DNA of 64,000 nt, from positions 62,001 to 126,000 of the forward strand of contig NZ_CAMFLC010000004.1 of NCBI RefSeq assembly GCF_945957465.1, written 5' to 3'. Positions within the stretch are counted from its first letter, which is position 1. Each line of letters opens with the position of its first letter. Made by a program: the position numbers and the translations under genes. Below are positions 25,875-36,209 of the stretch, one piece after another. The DNA comes from an uncultured Leifsonia sp. (GTDB lineage: Bacteria > Actinomycetota > Actinomycetes > Actinomycetales > Microbacteriaceae). The notes under the pieces are model-generated. The model ran no database searches, was not told where the DNA came from, and worked only from the letters and a program-made list of their open reading frames with translations.

Positions 25875-26987
25875 GTGTCTTCGTCGCCCTTCCTCGCACT
25901 GCCCGGCGCAGTCGACACCGCGCAGGCCGGGGTTCCCGCGCACTACGGCAACCCGTTGGCCGAGCAGCGCGCGCTGCAGGACCGCTCGGCGATCGTCGAC
26001 CTGTCCGATCGCGCTGTGCTCTCGATCACCGGCCCGGATCGGCTGAGCTGGCTCAACTCCCTGACTAGCCAGTCCCTGCTCGGCCTGCAGCCGGGGGAGT
26101 CGTCCGAGACACTGCTCCTCGACGTCACCGGCCGGGTCGAGCACGCCGTCCGGCTGATCGAGGACGGCACCGCGCTCTGGCTGCTGGTCGACCGTCCCGA
26201 AGCCGCCGGCCTGCTCTCCTGGCTCGACTCGATGCGGTTCATGCTCCGGGTCGAGCTGACCGACCACACGGAGACCCTCGCGACCATCGGAACGCTCGCC
26301 GAGCCGCCGCTTCCGCTCGCTGCGCCCCACGGCGTCCCGCTCGTGTGGCATGACCCGTGGCGCGCGCTGACGCCGGGCGGCCATCAGTACGCCACGGGCG
26401 ACCATCCCGGAGCCGGGTGGACGTGGAGCGAGCGTGTCGTGCCGCGGGAGGCCCTGCCGTCGATCGTGTCGCGCGTCGAGTCGGGCGAGCTCGCCGTCGC
26501 CGGCACCCTCGCGGCAGACGCGCTGCGCGTCGCGGCGTGGCGCCCGCGCTTCGCCACCGAGGTCGACGAGCGGACCATCCCGCACGAACTCGACTGGCTC
26601 CGCACCGCGGTGCATCTGAGCAAGGGCTGCTACCGCGGTCAGGAGACGGTCGCGAAGGTCCACAACCTCGGCCACCCGCCGCGCCGCCTCGTGATGCTGC
26701 ACCTGGACGGTTCGGAAGGCGTGCATCCCGTAGCCGGAGCGGAGGTCACACTCGAAGGCCGCGTGGTCGGGACGGTCACGTCGTCGGCACTGCACTACGA
26801 GCTCGGGCCGATCGCGCTCGCCGTCGTCAAGCGCGGCACCGACCCGGCGGCCACGCTCACGGTCGACGCCGACGGCACGCCCGTCGCTGCGGCGCAGGAG
26901 ATCGTGGTGCCGCCCGAAGCGGGCGCCGAGGCCCACGTGCCGCACCTCCCGCGCCTGGGCGCCGTCACGCGTACCCCGCGCGCCTGA
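25875..26987 (+). CDS. ygfZ: YgfZ/GcvT-family folate-binding protein
   Basis: Tetrahydrofolate-dependent protein that supports repair or assembly of certain Fe-S enzymes, 370 residues. It has the GcvT-like fold and the YgfZ signature KGCYRGQE (about 249-256), whose Cys is essential in the family; GPDRLSWLNSLTSQSL (about 52-67) and LLLDVTGRVEHAVRL (about 76-90) are the usual N-terminal blocks. Start is GTG 25875, two bases after the nitrobindin stop. It ends seven bases from the convergent methyltransferase gene. I rate the family certain and the precise target enzymes unknown. Confidence 0.92.
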   Translation: MSSSPFLALPGAVDTAQAGVPAHYGNPLAEQRALQDRSAIVDLSDRAVLSITGPDRLSWLNSLTSQSLLGLQPGESSETLLLDVTGRVEHAVRLIEDGTALWLLVDRPEAAGLLSWLDSMRFMLRVELTDHTETLATIGTLAEPPLPLAAPHGVPLVWHDPWRALTPGGHQYATGDHPGAGWTWSERVVPREALPSIVSRVESGELAVAGTLAADALRVAAWRPRFATEVDERTIPHELDWLRTAVHLSKGCYRGQETVAKVHNLGHPPRRLVMLHLDGSEGVHPVAGAEVTLEGRVVGTVTSSALHYELGPIALAVVKRGTDPAATLTVDADGTPVAAAQEIVVPPEAGAEAHVPHLPRLGAVTRTPRA

Positions 26988-26994
26988 CCGTTCG

Positions 26995-27822
26995 CTAGAC
27001 CGGCGCGACCGCCTCCCACGAGACCGTGAGTTCGCCCAGCCGCCACCGGTCGCGGCCGCCGACGACCGGCCAGCCGGCATCGCGCATGCCCTGCGCCACG
27101 GCGATCCAGCGCTGCTTCGGGCCGTACGCCGCGAGCGGCGAGTGGACCTGCCACAGGCGATCGAGGTCCGACAGGAAGACGTGCACGCGCTCGCCGGGCA
27201 CGTTCCGGTGGATGAGCGCCTTCGGCAGGCGCTCCGCGACGACGCTCGGCGCATCCAGACCGCGGAGCCGGAGCGAGATCGAGAAGGTCTGCGGACCGGT
27301 CGCGTCGAGCGTGATCCAGCTGGCGATCCGGCCGATCTCGTCGCAGGTGCCCTCGACGAGCGCGCCGCCGAGCTGCAGCCGGCCGAGCATCCGCGTCCAG
27401 GCCGCAGCGACCTCCGATTCGTCGTACTGCCGCAGCACGTTGAAGGCGCGGATCACGGCGGCATGACGGCCCTCGGGCAGGGGAACCTCGAAGCCGCCCA
27501 GGCGGAAATCCACGCGCGCGCCGGGGGCGAAGCCGGTGCTCCCGGCCCGGACCGCCTCCAGCTGGGTGAGCGCCGTGCGCACCCGGCCCGGGTCGATCTC
27601 GAGTCCGAGCATCTCCACGTCGGGCCGCACGCGCGCCAACCGCTGCTGGAGCTCGAAGGCGGTCACCCCGCTCGCTCCGAAACCGAGGTCGACGACCAGC
27701 GGGTCGCCTGTCCTCCGCAGCACCGGCAGGGAGGCGAGCCACCGATCCACTCGGCGCAAGCGGTTGGTGTTGGTCGTGCCGCGGGTCACCGTGCCGACGG
27801 CGCAGGAGGTCGAGGGCGGCAT
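26995..27822 (-). CDS. Predicted class I SAM-dependent methyltransferase
   Basis: Cytoplasmic protein of 275 residues. A Rossmann-like SAM motif I reads [18 protein letters not shown] (about 41-58) and motif [16 protein letters not shown] (about 70-83); a further acidic strand [17 protein letters not shown] (about 121-137) follows. Substrate unknown. It is divergent from gpmA with only 17 bases between the two start codons, so their promoters must overlap each other's coding regions or be leaderless. The conserved pairing with phosphoglycerate mutase in relatives is my expectation rather than something tested. Confidence 0.75.
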   Translation of the reverse strand: MPPSTSCAVGTVTRGTTNTNRLRRVDRWLASLPVLRRTGDPLVVDLGFGASGVTAFELQQRLARVRPDVEMLGLEIDPGRVRTALTQLEAVRAGSTGFAPGARVDFRLGGFEVPLPEGRHAAVIRAFNVLRQYDESEVAAAWTRMLGRLQLGGALVEGTCDEIGRIASWITLDATGPQTFSISLRLRGLDAPSVVAERLPKALIHRNVPGERVHVFLSDLDRLWQVHSPLAAYGPKQRWIAVAQGMRDAGWPVVGGRDRWRLGELTVSWEAVAPV

Positions 27823-27839
27823 ATGACAAGATTAATCGC

Positions 27840-28589
27840 ATGCCCGCTCCCTACACTCTGATCCTCCTCCGCCACGGCAACAGCGAGTGGAACCAGCAGA
27901 ACCTGTTCACCGGCTGGGTCGACGTCCGGCTCAGCGAGCAGGGCGTCGCCGAGGCCAAGCGCGCCGGCGAGCTGCTGGCCGAGTCCGGCCTCGAGCCCGA
28001 CATCCTCTACACGTCGGTTCTCACGCGCGCCATCCAGACCGCGAACTACGCGCTCGACGTCGCGGATCGCCTCTGGATCCCGGTCGAGCGGTCGTGGCGT
28101 CTGAACGAGCGCCACTACGGCGCCCTCCAGGGTCTGGACAAGGCGGACACGCTCGAGAAGTACGGGCCGGAGCAGTTCCAGCTGTGGCGTCGCTCGTTCG
28201 ATGTGCCCCCGCCGCCGCTGCCCGACGACAGCCAGTGGTCGCAGGCGCACGACCCGCGCTACGCCGGTCTCGGCGACGACCTGCCGCGCACGGAGTGCCT
28301 CAAGGACGTCATCGCCCGCATGCTGCCCTACTGGGAGTCCGACATCACGACCAGCCTCGCCGAAGGCAAGACGGTGCTCGTCACCGCCCACGGCAACTCG
28401 CTGCGCGCGCTCGTGAAGCACCTCGACGGCATCTCCGACGACGAGATCGCCGAGCTCAACATCCCCACCGGCATCCCGCTGGTCTACAAGCTCGACGAGA
28501 CGTTCGCGCCGATCGAGCCCGCCGTCTACCTCGACCCCGAGGCGGCAGCGGCCGGTGCCGCCGCCGTCGCCGCCCAGGGCAAGAAGTAA
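27840..28589 (+). CDS. gpmA: 2,3-bisphosphoglycerate-dependent phosphoglycerate mutase
   Basis: Glycolytic enzyme interconverting 3- and 2-phosphoglycerate; 249 residues, normal GpmA length. The active site is [18 protein letters not shown] (about 9-26) with phosphorylated His12, the VRLSEQG and LTRAIQTA blocks, ERHYGALQG (about 95-103) with catalytic Glu, and [15 protein letters not shown] (second His about 184). It is divergent from the methyltransferase gene. The frame ends TAA 28587-28589, and a LigT-like reading frame follows directly. Confidence 0.97.
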   Translation: MPAPYTLILLRHGNSEWNQQNLFTGWVDVRLSEQGVAEAKRAGELLAESGLEPDILYTSVLTRAIQTANYALDVADRLWIPVERSWRLNERHYGALQGLDKADTLEKYGPEQFQLWRRSFDVPPPPLPDDSQWSQAHDPRYAGLGDDLPRTECLKDVIARMLPYWESDITTSLAEGKTVLVTAHGNSLRALVKHLDGISDDEIAELNIPTGIPLVYKLDETFAPIEPAVYLDPEAAAAGAAAVAAQGKK

Positions 28590-28591
28590 CC

Positions 28592-29068
28592 GTCACGACC
28601 GATCGCTCCTACGTCGTCGTCGCGTTCCTGCCGGAACGCGGCGGTGACGTCGTCGTTCCGGAGGAGTTCGGGGCGGGGGACTGGCCCCTGCACGTCACGA
28701 TCGTGCCCCCGTTCGCGGCGGACCTCGACGCTGAAGCCGTGGCCGCGCTCCTGCCGCGCGGACCGCGCCTCCCGCTCGTCGCGGGTGCGCGAGCGTCGTT
28801 CGGGCACCGCGGCTCCGTACCTGTCACACTGATCCGCCCGTCGCCCGCCCTGCTCGCGCTGCACACGGCGTGCGTCGATGCGCTGGAGGACGGCGGCGCG
28901 CACATCGCCGATCAGCGGCACATCCGCTCCGGCTATCGGCCGCACGCCTCCGATCAGCGGTCGGCCGCGCTCGCCCCCGGCGCCCACGTCTCGCTCTCCG
29001 AGCTCGCGATCGTCGAGGGCACCCCCGGCTCCCGCCGCCGGGTCGCCACCCGCATCCCCCTCAGTTGA
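28592..29068 (+). CDS. 2'-5' RNA ligase (LigT-like) family protein, start codon unclear
   Basis: Predicted 2H phosphoesterase-type protein of about 158 residues. Both catalytic His motifs are present, HVTIVPPF (about 36-43) and RPHAS (about 112-116), with the strand pattern of the family. The frame is continuous with gpmA's end but has no ATG, GTG or TTG before the first motif: from 28592 it reads GTC ACG ACC GAT. A GTG there would be one base different, so the start given is a best guess; gpmA read-through, a rare start codon or a point error are alternatives. It is followed by the hairpin before convergent phoU. Confidence 0.65.
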   Translation, partial: VTTDRSYVVVAFLPERGGDVVVPEEFGAGDWPLHVTIVPPFAADLDAEAVAALLPRGPRLPLVAGARASFGHRGSVPVTLIRPSPALLALHTACVDALEDGGAHIADQRHIRSGYRPHASDQRSAALAPGAHVSLSELAIVEGTPGSRRRVATRIPLS

Positions 29069-29070
29069 CA

Positions 29071-29135
29071 CCGCCGAGTACGCGCGAATTCATGCGAAAA
29101 CCGCCGAGTACGCAGCGAATCTGCGTACTCGGCGG
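29071..29135. terminator. Bidirectional terminator with duplicated arm, LigT gene / phoU
   Basis: Perfect 14-bp stem CCGCCGAGTACGCA (29101-29114) / TGCGTACTCGGCGG (29122-29135) between convergent genes. The left arm is duplicated 30 bases earlier (29071-29083), so two alternative hairpins are possible. Confidence 0.8.
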
Positions 29136-29157
29136 GTGAGGGAGGGCTGGGGTTCGG

Positions 29158-29814
29158 TCAGCCGGCGAGTTCGGGTGCCCAGTCGCCGGTGGCGAGGTAC
29201 TGGACCTTCTTCGCGATCGAGACGGCGTGGTCGGCGAAGCGCTCGTGGTAGCGGCTCGCGAGGGTCGCGTCGACCGTGTCGACGGCCTGACCCTTCCACG
29301 TCTCGCCGAGCACCTTGTCGAACACACTGGCGTGGAGCTCGTCGATGTCGTCGTCGTCGTTGCGGATCTCGTCGGCGAGACGGATGTCCTGGGAGCGCAG
29401 CAGCTCCGCGAGCTTCTCGGCGATCTGGACGTCGAGGCGCCCCATCTCAGCGAACGTGGAGCGGAGGCTCTTCGGGACGACCTTGTCAGGGAAGCGGTAG
29501 CGGGCGAGCTGGGCGATGTGCTCGGCCATGTCGCCCATCCGCTCCAGCGACGCACTGATGCGCAGCGCACTGACGACGATGCGGAGGTCGCGGGCGACGG
29601 GCTGCTGCCGGGCGAGGATCTGGATGGACAGCTCATCGAGCAGCACGGTGAGCTCGTCGATGCGGTGGTCGTTGGCGATCACTTCTTCGGCGAGGGTCAC
29701 ATCGGACTCGTTGAACGCCTGCGTGGCGCTGCGGATCGAACGTACGACCAGCTCGGCGATCTCGACCAGCCGGTCCTGGACCTCGGCCAGCTCCTGCTGG
29801 AAAACTTCGCGCAT
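29158..29814 (-). CDS. phoU: Phosphate signalling protein PhoU
   Basis: Cytoplasmic regulator linking the Pst transporter to the SenX3 kinase. The 218-residue protein has the two three-helix PhoU repeats, each with a metal-binding acidic stretch: VIANDHRIDELTVLL (about 46-60) and EIRNDDDDIDELHASV (about 150-165). ATG 29814 begins the canonical MREVFQQELAEVQDRLV; a longer frame upstream reads through Arg-rich non-coding sequence. It is divergent from senX3, the usual actinobacterial arrangement, and apart from the pst operon by 9 kb. Confidence 0.96.
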   Translation of the reverse strand: MREVFQQELAEVQDRLVEIAELVVRSIRSATQAFNESDVTLAEEVIANDHRIDELTVLLDELSIQILARQQPVARDLRIVVSALRISASLERMGDMAEHIAQLARYRFPDKVVPKSLRSTFAEMGRLDVQIAEKLAELLRSQDIRLADEIRNDDDDIDELHASVFDKVLGETWKGQAVDTVDATLASRYHERFADHAVSIAKKVQYLATGDWAPELAG

Positions 29815-30005
29815 GGGTTGGGTCCTTCCTGGGCGTGCGCGCGCACGCGGAATACGGGGGTCGGACGACCCCGTGAGCATGCTCGCGTCGTGAGGTTAAC
29901 GGTTGGTGCCGTCCACCTGAACACTGTCTAACGTACCCGCGAAAAGACGCGGCGCAGAGCCGGATCGGTCGCTGCCCGCCCGATCCGATCACCTACGCTT
30001 TGAGT

Positions 30006-31157
30006 ATGGACTCCGCCTGGTTGGTGCTGCTCTCGCTCGGGCTGGGGCTGGTCGTCGGCGCAGGGTTCGTCTGGATCCTCCACATCGCCGCTCGCCGCGG
30101 CGACCACGCGGCCGCGGTGTCGAATCCGGCCGTCCCTGACGGCGTCGAGCAGGTGCTCGACGCGATGGAGTCCGCCGGTATCGTCCTCGACCCGTCGAAC
30201 AACGTGATCAAGGCCTCCCCGGGGGCCCACGCGATCGGGCTCGTCTGGAACGGCACGCTCGTGCACGCGCATCTCGTGGAGCTCGTCGACCGTGTGCGGC
30301 GCACGGGCGAGCCGGTCACCGAGGAGTGCGAGCTCGCGCGCGGGCCCTTCGGCGAGGCCAACATCCACCTGAGCGTGCGGGTGGCTCGGCTCGGCTCGCG
30401 TTACATCCTGCTGCTGGCGGAGGATCGCACCGAGTCTTTCCGGCTCGAGTCGGTGCGACGGGACTTCGTCGCCAACATCAGCCACGAACTGAAGACGCCG
30501 ATCGGAGCGGTGGGTCTGCTGGCCGAGGCACTCGACGACGCGTCGGACGACCCGGAGCAGGTGCGCCGGTTCGCGCTGCGACTGAGCGAGGAGGCCTCCC
30601 GCCTGGCCCGCATCACGCAGGACATCATCGAACTGAGCCGCCTCCAGGCCGCCGACGCGCTGGGCGACGCCGCGCAGCTCTCGGCGAAGAAGGTCGTGAA
30701 GGCCGCGATCGACCAGAACCGCGTGGCGGCCGAAGCACGTCAGATCGAGATCGCCATGCGCGGCGAGAAGGACGCGAGCGTCATCGGCAACGAGGCGCTT
30801 CTCGTCACGGCTGTGCACAACCTCATTTCGAATGCGATCCAGTACTCGCCGGAGGACTCCCGTATCGGGATCGGCGTGCGCACGATCGACGGCGTCGTCG
30901 AGATCGCCGTCACCGACCAGGGCGAGGGCATCCCGGAGGACGACCTCGACCGGGTCTTCGAACGCTTCTTCCGCGTCGACCAGGCCCGCTCCCGCAACAC
31001 CGGCGGCACCGGGCTCGGTCTCGCGATCGTCAAGCACGCCGTGCAGAACCACGGCGGCGAGGTCCGGGTCTGGTCGCAGCCCGGGCGCGGCTCCACCTTC
31101 ACCATCCGGCTGCCCGAGGCGGCCACCGTGCGTCCCCCGATTGGAGAGAACCTGTGA
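30006..31157 (+). CDS. senX3: Sensor histidine kinase SenX3 (phosphate)
   Basis: Membrane sensor kinase of 383 residues. Two short hydrophobic stretches at about 3-28 anchor it, a PAS-like region (about 45-140) follows, then the dimerisation box RRDFVANISHELKTPIG with phosphorylated His160, and the HATPase domain with N box HNLISNAIQYSPED, G1 VTDQGEGIP and G2 GGTGLGLAIVKH. It phosphorylates RegX3 when phosphate is low. Start ATG 30006; TACGCT at 29994-29999 lies six bases upstream, indicating a leaderless transcript. The stop overlaps the regX3 start (GTGA). Confidence 0.95.
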   Translation: MDSAWLVLLSLGLGLVVGAGFVWILHIAARRGDHAAAVSNPAVPDGVEQVLDAMESAGIVLDPSNNVIKASPGAHAIGLVWNGTLVHAHLVELVDRVRRTGEPVTEECELARGPFGEANIHLSVRVARLGSRYILLLAEDRTESFRLESVRRDFVANISHELKTPIGAVGLLAEALDDASDDPEQVRRFALRLSEEASRLARITQDIIELSRLQAADALGDAAQLSAKKVVKAAIDQNRVAAEARQIEIAMRGEKDASVIGNEALLVTAVHNLISNAIQYSPEDSRIGIGVRTIDGVVEIAVTDQGEGIPEDDLDRVFERFFRVDQARSRNTGGTGLGLAIVKHAVQNHGGEVRVWSQPGRGSTFTIRLPEAATVRPPIGENL

Positions 31158-31837
31158 CAGCCATCCTGCTCGTCGAGGACGAGGCCGCCCTCAGCGAGCC
31201 CCTCGCGTATCTGCTGAAGCGCGAGGGCTATGACGTGACGGTCGCCGAGGACGGGCCGACCGCGCTCGCCGAGTTCGACCGCGCGGGCGCCGACCTGATC
31301 CTGCTCGACCTCATGCTCCCCGGCATCCCGGGCACCGAGGTGTGCCGCGAGATCCGTACCCGTTCGAACGTGCCGATCATCATGCTGACGGCCAAGGACT
31401 CCGAGGTCGACATCGTCGTGGGCCTGGAGCTCGGCGCGGACGACTACGTGACCAAGCCGTACTCGTCGCGCGAGCTGCTGGCGCGCATCCGCGCCGTGCT
31501 GCGTCGCCGGGTGGACGAGGCCGAGCTGGAGGACGACTCCATCCTGGAGGCCGGGACCGTGCGCATGGACGTCGATCGGCACACCGTCTCCGTGAACGGC
31601 GGCGAGATCTCCATGCCGTTGAAGGAATTCGAACTGCTCGAGCTGTTGCTGCGCAACGCCGGCCGGGTGCTCACCCGCGGTCAGCTGATCGACCGGGTGT
31701 GGGGCAGCGACTACTTCGGGGACACCAAGACGCTCGACGTGCACATCAAGCGCATCCGGTCGCGTATCGAGGAGAGCCCGTCCGACCCGCAGATGCTGGT
31801 GACGGTGCGGGGCCTCGGCTACCGCTTCAACGCCTGA
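31154..31837 (+). CDS. regX3: Response regulator RegX3 (phosphate)
   Basis: OmpR/PhoB-type regulator of 227 residues. The receiver has acidic pocket EDE (8-10), phospho-acceptor Asp52 in LLDLMLPG, Thr in MLTAKDS and Lys in VTKPYSS. The winged helix (about 128-225) has LKEFELLELLLRNAGRVLTRGQLIDRVWG and TLDVHIKRIRSRIE with VRGLGYRF. It binds direct-repeat PHO boxes and would control pstS here. It starts GTG 31154 inside the senX3 stop, so the pair is translationally coupled; a strong terminator follows. Confidence 0.96.
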   Translation: MTAILLVEDEAALSEPLAYLLKREGYDVTVAEDGPTALAEFDRAGADLILLDLMLPGIPGTEVCREIRTRSNVPIIMLTAKDSEVDIVVGLELGADDYVTKPYSSRELLARIRAVLRRRVDEAELEDDSILEAGTVRMDVDRHTVSVNGGEISMPLKEFELLELLLRNAGRVLTRGQLIDRVWGSDYFGDTKTLDVHIKRIRSRIEESPSDPQMLVTVRGLGYRFNA

Positions 31838-31873
31838 CCGTCTCGTCGACACCGGCTTCCGCTCCGACGACGA

Positions 31874-31907
31874 CGAAGCCGCCCTCCTGATCGCGAGGGC
31901 GGCTTCG
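31874..31907. terminator. Bidirectional terminator between regX3 and lipoprotein gene
   Basis: Perfect 13-bp stem CGAAGCCGCCCTC / GAGGGCGGCTTCG with 8-base loop between convergent genes. Confidence 0.85.
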
Positions 31908-31930
31908 ATGTCGTGTCGGGGCGGACGAGC

Positions 31931-32434
31931 TCAGTTCTGGGCCGGCAGGATCGTCGGCGGCACCAGGCTCTTGTAGTCGGGGAGGCCGCCATCGAGGACG
32001 GGGACCTGCAACTTCACGCCGGTCGCGTCGCCGTACTGGAAGTAGACGGGGTAGAGGCCGCCCGGCAGCGCGTCGAACGGGGTGAGGAAGACGTTGCTGG
32101 ACGATGCCTTGTCGGGCTGGGAGCCGACCTTCTTGACCTGGCCCGGCTCCACCGTGATGTAGGCCGCTGCGCCGGAGGAACCGGAGGTGATGGCGACCCG
32201 GTGGCTCTTGCTGTCGGTGTTGACCAGCGAGACGACGAGGTTGCCGACCTTGCCGCCGACGCCGTCGGTGACGATGAAGGCGTTGCGCACGTCGATCGCG
32301 CCGACGCTGCCGCTCACGCCGTCGCTCGCGTCGTAGTGCTTCGTGGTTGCCTGCGGTGCGATGAAACCGCATCCGGCCGTGCCGGCTGCGACCGCCAGGG
32401 CGAGGACGATGGACGCCGCGACGCGAGCTTTCAC
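31931..32434 (-). CDS. Conserved lipoprotein
   Basis: Exported protein of 167 residues starting at GTG 32434. The signal (about 1-21) ends in lipobox TAGC with the modified Cys at 22. The mature part is beta-rich with DVRNAFIVTD (about 48-57), GNLVVSLVNTDSKSHRVAIT and AAYITVEPGQVKKV, a pattern resembling copper-chaperone-like (PCuAC) or DUF461-type surface lipoproteins that sit beside senX3-regX3-carD in related genomes. The Met/His copper motif of PCuAC is not obvious, so I leave the function open. It is divergent from carD with a 179-base shared promoter region. Confidence 0.78.
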   Translation of the reverse strand: MKARVAASIVLALAVAAGTAGCGFIAPQATTKHYDASDGVSGSVGAIDVRNAFIVTDGVGGKVGNLVVSLVNTDSKSHRVAITSGSSGAAAYITVEPGQVKKVGSQPDKASSSNVFLTPFDALPGGLYPVYFQYGDATGVKLQVPVLDGGLPDYKSLVPPTILPAQN

Positions 32435-32577
32435 TGGAATGACCCTCCGAATCGTTCCGCTCGACGGCGCGCTGATGCCCTGTTACGAAGCGGATTCAGC
32501 ACTGAGTTTACCGTATGCCGACGGGCGCTCCCGGCCGCCCGGGAGGCGTGAGGGCGAACCTTAGCATGTGCCTCGTG

Positions 32578-32586
32578 TGGTATCCT
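32578..32586 (+). promoter_or_regulatory. Extended -10 promoter of carD
   Basis: TG-G-TATCCT (extended -10) about 28 bases before the carD start. AAGGGAC at 32598-32604 is the ribosome site. A convincing -35 is not seen, as expected for extended -10 promoters. Confidence 0.45.
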
Positions 32587-32613
32587 ATTCGTTGCTGAAG
32601 GGACAACATATCT

Positions 32614-33096
32614 ATGCTTTTCGAGGTTGGCGAAACCGTCGTTTACCCCCATCACGGTGCTGCAACGATCACCGAGGTCAAGAAACGAATCATCAAGGGT
32701 GAAGAGAAGCTGTACCTCAAGCTCAACGTCACGCAGGGCGATCTGACCATCGAGGTCCCCGCCGAGAACGTCGACCTCGTCGGCGTGCGCGATGTGATCG
32801 GCAAGGAGGGCCTCGACCGCGTGTTCGAGGTGCTGCGCGCTCCCTTCACCGAGGAGCCGACCAACTGGTCCCGCCGGTACAAGGCGAACCTCGAGAAGCT
32901 CGCCTCCGGCGACGTCATCAAGGTCTCCGAGGTCGTTCGCGACCTGTGGCGCCGCGACCAGGACCGCGGCCTCTCCGCAGGCGAGAAGCGCATGCTCGCC
33001 AAGGCGCGGCAGATCCTCATCTCCGAACTCGCCCTGGCAGAGAAGACGGACGACGAGAAGGCGTCGAGCCTCCTCGACGAGGTGCTGGCCTCCTAG
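32614..33096 (+). CDS. carD: CarD-family RNA polymerase-binding protein
   Basis: Essential actinobacterial transcription factor that binds the RNAP beta subunit and stabilises open complexes, above all at rRNA promoters. The 160-residue protein has the N-terminal Tudor-like RNAP-interaction domain (about 1-57: [18 protein letters not shown] ... YLKLNV) and a helical DNA-binding domain (about 65-158) with the conserved [17 protein letters not shown], whose Trp wedges into the upstream edge of the bubble. Its place before ispDF is conserved. A strong terminator at 33115-33149 follows. Confidence 0.97.
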   Translation: MLFEVGETVVYPHHGAATITEVKKRIIKGEEKLYLKLNVTQGDLTIEVPAENVDLVGVRDVIGKEGLDRVFEVLRAPFTEEPTNWSRRYKANLEKLASGDVIKVSEVVRDLWRRDQDRGLSAGEKRMLAKARQILISELALAEKTDDEKASSLLDEVLAS

Positions 33097-33114
33097 CCCG
33101 CGATTCACCCGCTT

Positions 33115-33149
33115 CCGAAGGCCCCGCTGCAGCGCAGCGGGGCCTTCGG
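33115..33149 (+). terminator. Terminator after carD
   Basis: Perfect 16-bp stem CCGAAGGCCCCGCTGC / GCAGCGGGGCCTTCGG with three-base loop, followed by TGTTTG. Confidence 0.88.
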
Positions 33150-33190
33150 TGTTTGCTGGCGCTGCTGTGGCCGGGCAGTAGTCTCGGGGC

Positions 33191-34345
33191 ATGAGCACTG
33201 AGACCGGACCGCGGGTCGCGGTCGTCGTGGTCGCGGCCGGATCGGGCACGCGGCTCGGCGCCGACCTCCCGAAAGCGTTCGTGCGGCTGGACGGCCCGAC
33301 ACTGCTGGAACGCGCCCTGCATTCCGTGCGGGGCATGCGCCATGCGGCCGACCCGATCCTCGTCGTCCCGGCCGACCGCGTCGACGAAGCGGCCGCCATC
33401 GCCGTAGCCGTCTTCGGGCGAGCAGCGCGGGTCGTGCCGGGCGGCGAGACTCGGCAGCGATCGGTGGCGCAGGGGCTGGCCGCGCTCGCGGAGGACGTGG
33501 AGGTGGTGCTCGTCCACGACGCTGCGCGCGCCCTGACCTCCTCCGCGCTGTTCGATGCGGTGGTCGAGGCCGTCGTCGAGACCGGCCACGGCGTGATCCC
33601 CGGCCTCCCGGTCAGCGACACGATCAAGCGCGTCGCCGGCGACGGATCGGTGCACGAGACGGTGGACCGGTCGACGCTTTCGGCCGTCCAGACGCCGCAG
33701 GGCTTCCCCCGCGAGCAGCTTCTGGCCGCCTACGCGGCGGCCACGACCGACGAGACCGACGACGCCGGCCTGGTGGCCGCCGCGGGCTTCGCGGTGACCG
33801 TGCTGCCCGGTGAGGCGCAGGCGTTCAAGATCACGACACCGAGCGACCTCCAGCGTGCGCACGAGATGATCTCCCCGCGTGTGCAGCCGCGCATCGGCCT
33901 CGGCACCGACACGCACGCGTTCGATCCGTCGGCCGAACTCTGGCTGGCGGGACTGCACTGGCCGGACGAACAGGGGCTCTCGGGGCACAGCGACGGCGAC
34001 GCCGCCTGTCATGCCATCGTGGACGCCCTCCTCGGCGCCGCCGGCCTCGGCGACATCGGCGGAGTGTTCGGGACGGGCGATCCCCGGTTCGCCGGTGCGC
34101 ACGGCGAGGTGTTCCTCACCGAGACGCGGCGGCTGGTCGAGGAGGCCGGTTTTCGCATCGGGAACGTCTCGGCGCAGATCATCGGGCAGCGTCCGAAGTT
34201 CGCTCCCCGGCGGCGCGAGGCCGAGGAACTACTCTCGGGCATCCTCGGGGCGCCCGTGTCGATCGCGGCGACCACCACCGACGGCCTCGGCTTCACCGGC
34301 CGCGGCGAGGGGATCGCCGTGTTCGCGACCGCACTGCTGCGCTGA
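33191..34345 (+). CDS. ispDF: Bifunctional IspD/IspF isoprenoid enzyme
   Basis: Fusion of two MEP-pathway enzymes, 384 residues. IspD (about 1-230) transfers CMP to methylerythritol phosphate and shows [17 protein letters not shown] (about 15-31), the HDAARAL motif and the [15 protein letters not shown] block; IspF (about 234-384) cyclises the product and has zinc ligands in GTDTHAFDP and [12 protein letters not shown], with the C-terminal [18 protein letters not shown]. Such fusions occur in several bacterial groups. TAGTCT at 33179-33184 is exactly six bases upstream of the ATG, so the message is probably leaderless. It is followed by an NTF2-like gene and cysS. Confidence 0.96.
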   Translation: MSTETGPRVAVVVVAAGSGTRLGADLPKAFVRLDGPTLLERALHSVRGMRHAADPILVVPADRVDEAAAIAVAVFGRAARVVPGGETRQRSVAQGLAALAEDVEVVLVHDAARALTSSALFDAVVEAVVETGHGVIPGLPVSDTIKRVAGDGSVHETVDRSTLSAVQTPQGFPREQLLAAYAAATTDETDDAGLVAAAGFAVTVLPGEAQAFKITTPSDLQRAHEMISPRVQPRIGLGTDTHAFDPSAELWLAGLHWPDEQGLSGHSDGDAACHAIVDALLGAAGLGDIGGVFGTGDPRFAGAHGEVFLTETRRLVEEAGFRIGNVSAQIIGQRPKFAPRRREAEELLSGILGAPVSIAATTTDGLGFTGRGEGIAVFATALLR

Positions 34346-34385
34346 GGGCGTCGACTCACTAGCCTGTCGCGTGGAGAGGACCGAA

Positions 34386-34766
34386 ATGAGCGAAACCTCT
34401 GGTGCGGCCATCGCGCGACGCTATATCGAAGCGGTCGGCGCCCACGACCTCGAAACCGTCGGCGGTATCCTCGCCCCCGAGCTGTCCGCGATCTTCGCCG
34501 GGACCACGCTCGGCAGGGACGAGTGGCTGGCCGCCCTCAAGCGGCTCCTGCCGGCGCTGACGCGCAACGAGATCCGCGAGGTCTTCGCGGACGGCGACCG
34601 GGCGTGCGTCGTCTACGACTTCGTCACCGACACGCCCGCCGGGGCGGTGCCCTGCGTCGAGCTCGTCACCGTGGAGGACGAGGCGATCACCCGGATCGAG
34701 CTGATCTTCGACCGGGTGGCGTTCGCGCCGGTCAACGAAGCGCTCGCCGCCCGCGCGGCCCCGTAG
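34386..34766 (+). CDS. NTF2-like (SnoaL-type) domain protein
   Basis: Soluble cone-shaped alpha+beta protein of 126 residues. The first helix (GAAIARRYIEAVGAHDLETVGGILAPEL) and the following strands (AIFAGTTLGRDEWLAAL, RACVVYDFVTDTPAGAVPCVELVTVEDEAITRIELIFDR) fit the NTF2/SnoaL fold used for small-molecule binding, isomerisation or dimer formation. Ligand and reaction unknown. It lies 40 bases after ispDF and nine bases before cysS, so it may be carried in the same transcript, though cysS has its own promoter. Confidence 0.82.
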   Translation: MSETSGAAIARRYIEAVGAHDLETVGGILAPELSAIFAGTTLGRDEWLAALKRLLPALTRNEIREVFADGDRACVVYDFVTDTPAGAVPCVELVTVEDEAITRIELIFDRVAFAPVNEALAARAAP

Positions 34767-34775
34767 GCTTAGGCC

Positions 34776-36205
<1,430 letters not shown>

Positions 36206-36209
<4 letters not shown>

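Noticed and set aside
29815-30005. Possible PHO box between phoU and senX3
   Set aside because: Only a single GTTAACC-like half-site is seen and no second unit at 11-base spacing.
30326-31837. Plus-strand frame of 503 codons ending as RegX3
   Set aside because: The first part is senX3 in another phase. RegX3 starts at GTG 31154 overlapping the senX3 stop.
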